Source: Ostreococcus mediterraneus (Eukaryota; Chlorophyta; Mamiellophyceae; Mamiellales; Bathycoccaceae). Taken from it: a stretch of 64,000 bases of DNA. Of the stretch, positions 57,032 through 64,000 are shown piece by piece. A program made the position numbers and the translations under genes. The notes under the pieces were generated by a model. The model was given only the letters and a program-made list of their open reading frames with translations. It did not search any database and had not been told where the DNA came from. The stretch's first letter is position 1, and every line of letters starts with the position of its first letter. The stretch covers positions 333,957-397,956 of the forward strand of contig WMKK01000018.1 in the NCBI GenBank assembly GCA_012295225.1. Direction: 5' to 3'.

Positions 57032-58095
57032 CTACCTACGTTTTGCTAGTTTGGCCGCACGCAACGCATTCGACGTCGCGGACGATGTACGCTTTGGTGC
57101 TGCCGACGATGAACCTGCTCTAACTAAACCTGACACTCCGCTTGTCGATGGTGCACTTGCGAATATTGACTGCTTTAAAATGTCCCGTCTCGTTTCCTTT
57201 CTTCGACGGTCAAAGCGCGCCGCATCAGACGTAAAAACGCGTCTCGCGAGCTGCTTATCCTCCTCTTTTTCGGGCTTCAGTCGTACGTGCTCGGGTAAAC
57301 CAAGAGACTTTGAGTACTCTTTCAAAGCGACAGCTTCCTTTCTTTGACTTCGCATGCTTCGCCTGAGCGATTTGTTGACAAGGTAATCTTCCTTCCAACG
57401 AGCTTTGCTCAAGTCGTTCAATTCTAAAGTCGACCTCGCGCGCGCCTTGGCTCGCTTTTCGTCGTTCATGCTTCGCTCTAAAACTGCTAGAGGATTTGCT
57501 AGTAATGCTGTACGTTCTTCATCGTTCTGATATTCTAACATTTGCATCAAATCATCCGGCAACTCTGCCTCGTATCCTTGGCCGCCGACGCAGCGCTCAG
57601 CGCCCTTCGCTACGTTGTATTCAGTATTCGCGGGATCCGTCTGCACTTCTATTTCTTGATGACAACACGCAGAGTACATGGTAAAACTCCAAATTGGCGT
57701 GGAGTGATAGTTTCCAATCTTCTTCTTTTCCGCATTGAATCGCACACCTTTGGCTATGGTGTGCCCGCAGGCGCCGCAACGCACGTTAAATGGCATCTCA
57801 AATCTAATCGTCAACAGCCCTTGTGACTTTTTATTTGCTCGCTTACCGAGCGCACCATTTGAACCTTTGAATGCGCTATTTTTCGAACCACCCTCTGGGG
57901 TCCAATCCTGCGTGGGCGATAAACATCGTCGGACAACTTTTGTCAGTCACCGCGCGCAGCAGAGAAAGTGGCAAAACCATGCGACTCGAGCTGCTGAAAC
58001 GTTCGCGTACGACGATTACGATGACTCGAGTGACACTGCATACGTACCGGTGGATAGTAAAACCCATCCGCCTGCGTGGCGGCGAGGGTAGACAT
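57032..58095 (-). CDS. CCDC130: CCDC130/CWC16 (Yju2/Saf4) family splicing factor, two exons
   Basis: Exon 1 58048-58095 encodes MSTLAATQADGFYYPP; intron 57908-58047 (140 nt, donor GTACGT, acceptor ACGCAG) joins it to exon 2, 57032-57907, reading DWTPEGG...GLLTIRFEMPFN. Total 307 residues. The joined N-terminus gives the family hallmark FYYPP-x-W-x-P, followed by the zinc-binding Cys pairs (RCGACGH and ACC), RFNAEKKKIGNY and IEVQTDPANTEY. The C-terminal half is charged and helical, ending in KLAKRR. CWC16-family proteins join the spliceosome around catalytic activation. The first exon is easily missed, which would leave a protein starting at a non-ATG codon. Confidence 0.92.
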
Positions 58096-58250
58096 TGCAC
58101 GCGTCAGCAAGTGAGGGCCTTACGCGTTTCTCACCGAACCAAACAAAATAAAATCGCGCGGTGCAGTATTCAAAGTCTTCACACGCGCGACGCATGAACA
58201 AAGGATTCGCGTTGTCACTATCGAGCTGGTAGTGTGACGAGCGAAACAGC

Positions 58251-58676
58251 ATGTCACGCGAGTTTATGTTTGAAAATGACTTCGCAATCTGTTGGAAAAC
58301 GACGGTGCCACCACACATGCCTCTGAAGATGCATCGACACGACCGAGCGCGAACGATTGTGGCGTTGCAAGGTGGCGTCTTGAAGCGCGTCGACGAAGAT
58401 GGGTCAAGAAAAGACCTGGTATTTGACACTGGTAAGGCGTATTGGTACGAAGCGGATCCACCGAACAACCTGCACGCTGATGTCAACGAAGGCGACGAGG
58501 ACGTCGTCGTCATCGTCACGGAGTTCAAAACTGAAGACGAGAGAAATGGCACGCGAGACGCGCGTGCGGATTGTGGATGTGGAAGTGATGGACCATGCGA
58601 TTGTCGGTCCAAGATTGGCTTGCCGTTCAAGCTACCTGACGGATGGCAGCCGCCAACAACAAAGCGAGACGGGTGA
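58251..58676 (+). CDS. Small cupin-domain protein with C-terminal Cys cluster
   Basis: A 141-residue protein. Residues ~18-95 fit a single cupin barrel: PPHMPLKMHRHDRARTIVALQGGVLKRV holds the HxH metal-ligand pair of cupin motif 1, and AYWYEADPPNNLHADVNEG the motif 2 region with a His. The C-terminal ~45 residues add DCGCGSDGPCDC, four cysteines in a short loop that could bind another metal, and then a Pro-rich tail. The cupin superfamily covers dioxygenases, isomerases and binding proteins, so no reaction can be assigned. Divergent from CCDC130, 155 bp away. Confidence 0.65.
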   Translation: MSREFMFENDFAICWKTTVPPHMPLKMHRHDRARTIVALQGGVLKRVDEDGSRKDLVFDTGKAYWYEADPPNNLHADVNEGDEDVVVIVTEFKTEDERNGTRDARADCGCGSDGPCDCRSKIGLPFKLPDGWQPPTTKRDG

Positions 58677-58735
58677 AATATTACACACTGAACATTGCGT
58701 TGGATTAGTTCTATAACAAATACAGCGCAAAAAAG

Positions 58736-58755
58736 TACCAACTTTTTTGTTGGTA
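58736..58755. other. Perfect 7-bp hairpin between convergent cupin and ELMO genes
   Basis: TACCAAC (58736-58742), loop of six T, GTTGGTA (58749-58755). It lies in the 84-bp gap between the stop codons of two convergent genes and reads as a hairpin in both transcripts. Confidence 0.5.
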
Positions 58756-58760
58756 TAAAA

Positions 58761-59435
58761 CTAGACACCTAGACTGGTTGCGATGTCTTCTAAAGACTGC
58801 GCCTTATCCATGGCTTTTTCTAATTTACTAAGAGTTATTTCCATCACGCGTGGAAAGTCCATATATGTGGCATTACCAAACTCTAGCCACGTCTGGTCCA
58901 ACACGTCGAATGCCTGCGCGTACACGGCTTCAAACGCGTCCTCGTGTTGCGCTATCAATCGGGCGAAACACGCCCCTGTCGCCGTCGTCGGTGCGGGCTG
59001 TTTGATATCTAATATTTTCACCAATTTGTACGTTAAAGTAACCCCAGCTATGGCGAAAGGGTACTCGTATTCGCTTCTCTTGCCGCGGGTCTTGTGGCGC
59101 AACGCTCGATACAACTCTGGTTTTTCCTGCGCGAGCCAAAGCAAATTTTCCAAGCTTAGGAAGCCAGCAGCTCGGAAATCTGTAGCTGGTGATACACCTT
59201 GCCATCCCATGTTTTTCCAAATCTCGCTCTTCAAGTCTCGCGGGAGTTTTGCAGGGTGTTCAAATGAAGCTTTAAAGAGCGCACTTAGAGCGTCGACGTG
59301 TTCAATCTTCGTTTCGTCGTAAGCAACATCCGCGCGCATCGCGAGCATATTCAGCTTGACTTTTGCGTCTTCGCTCAGCTTCGCATACGTCGAGGCGGGT
59401 TTCGTAAAGCCAAACGTCACGGCGATTTGCGCCAC
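58761..59435 (-). CDS. ELMO/CED-12 domain protein
   Basis: A 224-residue protein. The ELMO domain core spans ~70-205: SEIWKNMGWQGVSPATDFRAAGFLSLENLLWLA, followed by YEYPFAIAGVTLTYKLVKIL and a C-terminal helix with FDVLDQTWLEFGNATYMDFPRVM. The WxxxGWQGxxPxTDFRxxGxLxLxxL pattern is diagnostic. Plant and algal ELMO proteins resemble ELMOD proteins, which act as GAPs for ARF/ARL GTPases, rather than the DOCK-binding animal ELMO1. The GAP arginine of ELMOD proteins corresponds to the R in TDFR, present here. Confidence 0.9.
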   Translation of the reverse strand: MAQIAVTFGFTKPASTYAKLSEDAKVKLNMLAMRADVAYDETKIEHVDALSALFKASFEHPAKLPRDLKSEIWKNMGWQGVSPATDFRAAGFLSLENLLWLAQEKPELYRALRHKTRGKRSEYEYPFAIAGVTLTYKLVKILDIKQPAPTTATGACFARLIAQHEDAFEAVYAQAFDVLDQTWLEFGNATYMDFPRVMEITLSKLEKAMDKAQSLEDIATSLGV

Positions 59436-59735
59436 TGTGTCGAATTCAGAGTTTCAACATCATCCACGTCAGTCTTTCATCCAGTGTTGACGGTGGTGTT
59501 TACGCTCGCGAACCGATGACTACGTACGTACCTATCGCCGCAAATAATGTCCCTATCGTGTGCACAAAGTGAAACGCCGTACTGCCATCACGCGACGACG
59601 ACGCGCCCCCCATTTTCGATGTCGTTTCTCGCGCGCACAGCACTGACGTCACGAACAACGACACGCCACCGCTCGTCAGAACGCAACGCACGAGACGCAC
59701 GCACGCGCGCAAGTCAGCCCGGCGATAAAACGATC

Positions 59736-60407
59736 ATGATTCAATCGATGATGACGCGCTCCATGGGTGCCGCGTGCGCCTTGCCACGAAAGGTGACGAC
59801 GTCGAAGGCTTCTAAAAGAGCACAAGTTGTGGTGCACGCAAGCGCTGGTTTAGATGTTGTTGACAGGCGCACACTCTTAGTTGGCTCTGTCATGGCGTCC
59901 ATGATGATCCAAGCATCACCCGCAAAGGCGTTGGATGTCGGTGCAAAGGCTCCCGATTTTGCGTTGCCGGGCACGGGAGGCGGCGCGACTGTCGAGCTGT
60001 CGAACATCCTGCAAGAAAACGATTTCGCGGTAGTGTATTTCTTTAACCAAGCCGGATCCCCTGGATGTACGATCGAGTCGCAACGCTTTGAAGCAGCGAT
60101 CCCTGCATTTAAGGCGAAGAATACGCGCGTTGTGGGAATTTCGATGGATACTCTTGAAAAGCAAGACGAATTCTGTACCGGCAAAGGCTTGAAGTCGTTC
60201 ACCATTTTGAGCGACAACGATGGCTCTGTGTCTGCGGCATATGGTGCGGATTTGAAAATCCCTTTACTTGGTCGATTCTCCGATCGTCAAACTTTCTTGA
60301 TTAAAAAGGATGGCACGATTGTAGGACACTGGCTTGAGCGCGACCAATCGATGGCGAGCGTAAAGACGACGGCGCACGTCGACCAAATTCTTGCCGCAAT
60401 TGCTTGA
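59736..60407 (+). CDS. Peroxiredoxin Q-like protein with thylakoid-lumen (Tat) signal
   Basis: Start chosen at ATG 59736 (223 residues). The bipartite targeting is visible: a basic, Ser/Thr-rich stroma-targeting part (1-40), then a twin-arginine signal DRRTLLVGSVMASMM with the RR at 44-45 and an AKA cleavage site (63-65). The mature domain begins VGAKAPDFALPG and is a PrxQ/BCP-type thioredoxin fold with peroxidatic Cys111 in SPGCTIE. The usual resolving cysteine five residues later is absent (CTIESQ); Cys147 (DEFCTG) is the only other mature cysteine seen. It likely reduces peroxides in the lumen by a 1-Cys or atypical mechanism. An in-frame ATG exists at 59547. Confidence 0.8.
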   Translation: MIQSMMTRSMGAACALPRKVTTSKASKRAQVVVHASAGLDVVDRRTLLVGSVMASMMIQASPAKALDVGAKAPDFALPGTGGGATVELSNILQENDFAVVYFFNQAGSPGCTIESQRFEAAIPAFKAKNTRVVGISMDTLEKQDEFCTGKGLKSFTILSDNDGSVSAAYGADLKIPLLGRFSDRQTFLIKKDGTIVGHWLERDQSMASVKTTAHVDQILAAIA

Positions 60408-60496
60408 TAATAATAAGTACTCGTACATTAAGCTTTACATATGTTTTGTCAATTGCTGCAAATCTACGTCGCTATTTATCGCTTCGAGCGTCGCCG

Positions 60497-62023
60497 CTAA
60501 AGCGATGATGCCGTTTGCATTATCTGCTCAATTTGTCTCATCACGGCCGTTTTGGCTGCACGTAGCGCGTTGTATTCGTTCACTATGACGTACGCCGCCG
60601 CGCGCTCGTTCACCAGTATTTCTCCATACTCGACACCTTTTATGATTCGCTCACTCTTTAAAACACAATTTTCATCAATCAAAAGAAGATCGTCGTCACA
60701 CATCCGTAGAATGACTTGCAAAGACAACAACATTGACTGCGTTCCATCGCTATTGTCCGGAACGTCGTCGAAGAATGCTTCGCAGAAACACAGCGCGTTA
60801 TCGCCCATTCCAACATTTTGATCGACTCGCAAGATCGTGGCCGCAGCGTTAATCCCTGGCAGTTGCGATATTGAGTAGCTCGTATTCAACTCTCGAAGCA
60901 CTATTGTGGCGGCATCGAGGAAGACGTCGCCACGAAATTCGATGAACAAGGCTTGTGATGGCGTCACCTCAACAAACCCGTAATTTAACAGCATATCGGT
61001 ACAACTCAGATTAATTCCGTATGAATCAAATACTTGATCCCCCACCTTGTATGCGATGTGTGCTTGTAGACTTGCAGTTTCTGTTGCGTCGTTGTATTTG
61101 AGAATCGAAACCTGCGTCGCGCTTGAAGAATGATTCAACCCGTCTGCCCACGGTACCAACGCGATGCTGTTACTCGCGCATTCAAGTTCATCGTCCGCAT
61201 GCGCTCCGGGTTCCCACACTTCGTCATCGATGTCATTCAACGAGCTCAATATACGCTGGTCGCGTTCGTAATCACTATCTGAATACTCTCCTCCGTCGGT
61301 TGACGTGCTGTCGCCAAGATGAAACGCGCGCGACGTCAAAATCGCCGTTGCCCACTTTACTTCGTCCAAGCTAGGCCAATTTGCGTCATCAACGATAGTT
61401 TGACCTACACATAAAGTTTCAAACATGCTCACATCATTTTCGCACGATTGAATTCGCTCGCGCAGTTTCCCACCCGCATGCGAGTTGTCGAGAAAGTTTA
61501 CGCTCCAGAGCAAAGGATGGGACGACAGGTCTTCTGCAGAAGGAAGTGTACGCAAGTAAGGCCACCAAAATGAAGCCTCGGCGATACGTTTTTCATACAG
61601 TAGCTTGAGCACCAAAATTTGAAATGAACTGAGCTCATTGTTGAACTGTCTGCACTTCGTACAGTCTCTCGCGCGTGCAACTGTTAAAAACGCCTCGTGT
61701 GGAATAGACAGCAAAACACCATCGCGGGCGATGTCTTTGTAAGCCACGGCGCGAACACCATATCCGTCATCACTCAAACTACGGAGTTGTAAACCACAAT
61801 CATCGAACGACGGCGACACGCTGCTGAGCCACGCTTTTAAACTGTCGAGCCGCGTGTTCATATTTTCATCAGCCGCCGCCGCCGAAGATGCTTTCACGCG
61901 CCGCGTGCGCGGACTGTCGTGACATCGCTGCAATGGCCGTCGAATCGAAGGACAATTATATAGCTTACTCACGTGCGCCGACGTCGAGGGCGCCGAAACA
62001 ACGATGTGGCGCGTGCGCATCAT
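60497..62023 (-). CDS. LSMT/SETD3-type SET-domain protein methyltransferase
   Basis: A 508-residue protein. The N-terminal ~50 residues are basic and Ser/Arg-rich, consistent with an organelle transit peptide. The SET parts are SDDGYGVRAVAYKDIARDGVLLSIPHEAFL (N-SET), a long helical insert with WWPYLRTLP, then IALVPWADGLNHSS and GDQVFDSYGINLSCTDMLLNYGFVE, the characteristic NH-containing and Y-containing motifs of the LSMT family. A C-terminal helical substrate-binding domain follows. Family members methylate lysine of Rubisco large subunit, plastid aldolases or actin histidine; the target cannot be told here. Divergent from the next gene, 48 bp between starts. Confidence 0.85.
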   Translation of the reverse strand: MMRTRHIVVSAPSTSAHVSKLYNCPSIRRPLQRCHDSPRTRRVKASSAAAADENMNTRLDSLKAWLSSVSPSFDDCGLQLRSLSDDGYGVRAVAYKDIARDGVLLSIPHEAFLTVARARDCTKCRQFNNELSSFQILVLKLLYEKRIAEASFWWPYLRTLPSAEDLSSHPLLWSVNFLDNSHAGGKLRERIQSCENDVSMFETLCVGQTIVDDANWPSLDEVKWATAILTSRAFHLGDSTSTDGGEYSDSDYERDQRILSSLNDIDDEVWEPGAHADDELECASNSIALVPWADGLNHSSSATQVSILKYNDATETASLQAHIAYKVGDQVFDSYGINLSCTDMLLNYGFVEVTPSQALFIEFRGDVFLDAATIVLRELNTSYSISQLPGINAAATILRVDQNVGMGDNALCFCEAFFDDVPDNSDGTQSMLLSLQVILRMCDDDLLLIDENCVLKSERIIKGVEYGEILVNERAAAYVIVNEYNALRAAKTAVMRQIEQIMQTASSL

Positions 62024-62071
62024 TGTGAGGCGTGCACCAACACATGCGGCTCACTTTGTGTCGCGCCGAAG

Positions 62072-63430
62072 ATGCCAAGTGGGTATGTTCCGCCACACGT
62101 AAAACGTCGACATGAGCGCGCGGCAAATGAGGTCTCGACATCGAGGTCGCCGAGATCGTCGTCTCAGTACGCGTTGACGACGTCGAACCCTGTGACTTTC
62201 GACGAGTGCATGAAGACTTTGACTCGCGCCGAGAAGATGTCAAAGCAACACAACAAACGCAGTGAGGCGGTGGCTTTATTCGAGCAAGCGGTGACCGGTT
62301 TGCGCAATCTGGCACGTTCAGGAAACGCGGGGGATGAAGTGCGAGTGGCTTTAGCGGACACTTTGCTACAGGTCGCTAGAGAAACTACTCTGGCTGTCCG
62401 CTTTTTGCCTCTACGTGAATCAACACGGTTTGAGGAACGCGCGACTGCCGACCGTGCTGTTGCACTGTGTGAGGAAGCGTTTACATTATATGAACAAGTT
62501 AAAAGAGACGACCTGGAGCGTTCCAATGGTATAGCCACTGCATTAAGTGCAGTTGTTGAGTATGCGGCTGAAACTCGCGGCTATGCGTTTACTCGAGACG
62601 CCTTGAGTAGAGCAACGGCGGAATATGATGCAATAGCGCGTTTGCTTGAATCCGATGCAAATACACAGGGAGACATGCTGCCGGCACTTTGGAATGCGGC
62701 AGATGCAAGGCTCAAGTATGCGGAGAATGCAATCGAACTGGCGGATTTCGACGCCGCAAAGCACAGCTACGCCGAAATGATTGCCATTTATGAAAAGGCG
62801 TGCGGCTTTGCTGACGCTTCGCAAGGTGATGACTTAGGCGGCTTATTGTACGATTGGGGATGTTCTGTAACGTCATTTGCGCAATGCATGCTGAAACTAG
62901 ATGCCCACGAAGATGCGATGCGGGTCATAGTTGTCGCTATTGAAAAATTGAAGAGTGCATCGTCGTTTTCGTTGGGAGCAATCGAACCTCTGAATGCACT
63001 CGGGGACGCGTACCAGACGAAAGCTGAAATTTTCATGGCACGCGGCGATGATAATTCGGCTTGCGAGTCCTTCAAATTAGCAATGTCGGAAGGATTCGAT
63101 CGCGCGCTCAGGTCAAATGCGTCAAATCTAGATGGCAATATTGGCATTGGTGAAGCATCGATGGAACTCGGTCGTTTGTGCTTGAAATATCACGACATCG
63201 ATGGTTCCAAAAGCAGCTTCGAACGCGCTTGGGCATCGTATCAAAAAGCCATGGCGAACACAGAAGCCGACCCTGGAGGTTGTGAAGAGCGATTTAGCGT
63301 CGTGTACAACGCCGCGTGTGCGGCGAATCGGGCTGGTTTTGTCGACGCCTCAAAGGAGTTGTTATCGATGTTGATCATTTGCAACGGGACGACGCGCGAA
63401 GCGATAAACAGTGACGTAGATTTGCAGTAA
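62072..63430 (+). CDS. TPR-like helical-repeat protein
   Basis: Start at ATG 62072 (MPSGYVPPHVKRRHERAAN), because the upstream open frame overlaps the divergent SET gene; 452 residues. After a basic N-terminus, helix pairs with TPR spacing run through the protein (RSEAVALFEQAVTGLRNLA, DFDAAKHSYAEMIAIYEKA, PLNALGDAYQTKAEIFMARGDDNSACESFKLAM, GSKSSFERAWASYQKAM). The N-terminal PSGYVPPHVKRR looks like a short linear motif of the kind found in RNA-associated proteins. A scaffold role is likely; partners are unknown. It is the last well-supported gene, ending about 530 bp from the telomere array. Confidence 0.75.
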   Translation: MPSGYVPPHVKRRHERAANEVSTSRSPRSSSQYALTTSNPVTFDECMKTLTRAEKMSKQHNKRSEAVALFEQAVTGLRNLARSGNAGDEVRVALADTLLQVARETTLAVRFLPLRESTRFEERATADRAVALCEEAFTLYEQVKRDDLERSNGIATALSAVVEYAAETRGYAFTRDALSRATAEYDAIARLLESDANTQGDMLPALWNAADARLKYAENAIELADFDAAKHSYAEMIAIYEKACGFADASQGDDLGGLLYDWGCSVTSFAQCMLKLDAHEDAMRVIVVAIEKLKSASSFSLGAIEPLNALGDAYQTKAEIFMARGDDNSACESFKLAMSEGFDRALRSNASNLDGNIGIGEASMELGRLCLKYHDIDGSKSSFERAWASYQKAMANTEADPGGCEERFSVVYNAACAANRAGFVDASKELLSMLIICNGTTREAINSDVDLQ

Positions 63431-63963
63431 TAGATTATTTAGACTTGAGCGAAGATGTATTATTTCAAAGCTATTACACTACGTGCACTCGCTCGCATGG
63501 TGGGCATCGTCGGGAGCGTTCTCGCGAGAGTTCGCTCGCTCCGCCCAGTACTGGGTAGACGTCGAAGAATTGGCGACGCCAGACCTCCTCCGCCTAATAC
63601 GGGCAGAACCATTCATTTCGACGATCCTCATTTTTTTCCTCCGCCCAGAGAGCCGTCGCGCATCATGCCGTGCATGTCGTTTTTGAAAAGGGCGCGAATC
63701 GCCGGAAAAATTCATGAAACTTGCTGCGAATGTGTAAAGGCTATTATCTGAATTGTTTTCATTCGCGCACGTCGCATTGTATCTCCGTCGTCGTTCTCTT
63801 CCACGACACAAAGCCCTAATTTCTTTCTATGAGGATATATGTCGCGTTGGTACCTCTGTGTCGCCGTGTTGGTACCCCGGCCTTTGCTGATTTCGAGCCG
63901 TGCCTTGTGTAGGGTCGGTGATACATTTAGGGTTCTGGTGGCGTCAAAAGCCCTAAAAATAAG
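63431..63963. other. Subtelomeric gap with weak overlapping ORFs
   Basis: About 530 bp between the last gene and the telomere. ORFs of 67-110 codons overlap on both strands (63455-63751 plus; 63479-63811 minus); none shows a family, and mutual overlap argues against all. GTTGGTACC occurs twice (about 63852 and 63879), and single telomere-like pieces (GCCCTAA near 63812, TTTAGGG near 63928, CCCTAAAA near 63952) are scattered before the array. Confidence 0.5.
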
Positions 63964-64000
63964 GGGTTTAGGGTTTAGGGTTTAGGGTTTAGGGTTTAGG
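63964..64000 (+). repeat. Telomere array, TTTAGGG type
   Basis: About five uninterrupted TTTAGGG units run to the last base of the window with the G-rich strand 3' outward, as at a right chromosome end. The plant-type unit supports a green-lineage origin. Confidence 0.97.

Noticed and set aside
63455-63811. Subtelomeric ORFs on both strands
   Set aside because: They overlap each other in several frames and show no family or membrane pattern.

Overview
The window is the right-hand end of a chromosome from a green picoalga of the Mamiellophyceae. It is most like Ostreococcus, although the genus is an inference. Supporting signs: the sequence ends in a plant-type TTTAGGG telomere array (about 63964-64000); genes are mostly single-exon and tightly packed on both strands, with gaps down to 19 bp; the few introns have GTNNGT donors and CAG/TAG acceptors; and the proteins are plant/algal (NTRC, neoxanthin-deficiency protein NXD1, a thylakoid-lumen peroxiredoxin, an LSMT-type SET enzyme).

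Layout. 1-7.7 kb: LARP1 C-terminus (cut by the window edge), plastid GNAT, CTF18 clamp loader, an unknown protein, tRNA m7G methyltransferase, a PIG-Y-like protein. 7.7-8.5 kb: a gene-poor gap with a candidate box C/D snoRNA. 8.5-20 kb: a long coiled-coil protein with mitotic-degron motifs, a large Cys-rich type II membrane protein, a tandem EML/EMAP WD40 protein. 20-29 kb: MDP-1-like phosphatase, tail-anchored TPR protein, a spliced SICKLE-like protein, a 14-exon BAH-SET methyltransferase reconstructed here from genomic sequence, NTRC, VMP1. 29-41 kb: NXD1, a spliced CCCH-KH RNA-binding protein, a small GNAT, RRP15, a Spc24-like protein, an NBAS/Sec39 tether. 41-48 kb: two divergent paralogues of the Cys-rich membrane family, then an unknown Cys-rich protein. 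48-64 kb: amino-acid transporter, SMYD-like SET protein, a C5orf34-like protein, an ankyrin/GIY-YIG/CCHC fusion, GcvT-like protein, a small membrane protein, spliced CCDC130/CWC16, cupin, ELMO protein, peroxiredoxin, LSMT-like SET enzyme, TPR-like protein, telomere.

Most of the window is housekeeping: RNA processing (LARP1, TrmB, RRP15, CCDC130, CCCH-KH), replication and mitosis (CTF18, Spc24-like, coiled-coil protein), ER/membrane traffic (VMP1, NBAS, PIG-Y), plastid redox and pigments (NTRC, peroxiredoxin, NXD1) and three separate SET-domain enzymes. The least explained content is the three-member family of large Cys-rich, signal-anchored proteins (12.6-15.3, 41.2-43.8 and 44.3-46.7 kb), the intron-rich BAH-SET gene, and the ankyrin/GIY-YIG/zinc-knuckle fusion. 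No prokaryotic-type operon, CRISPR array, rRNA or convincing tRNA was seen.
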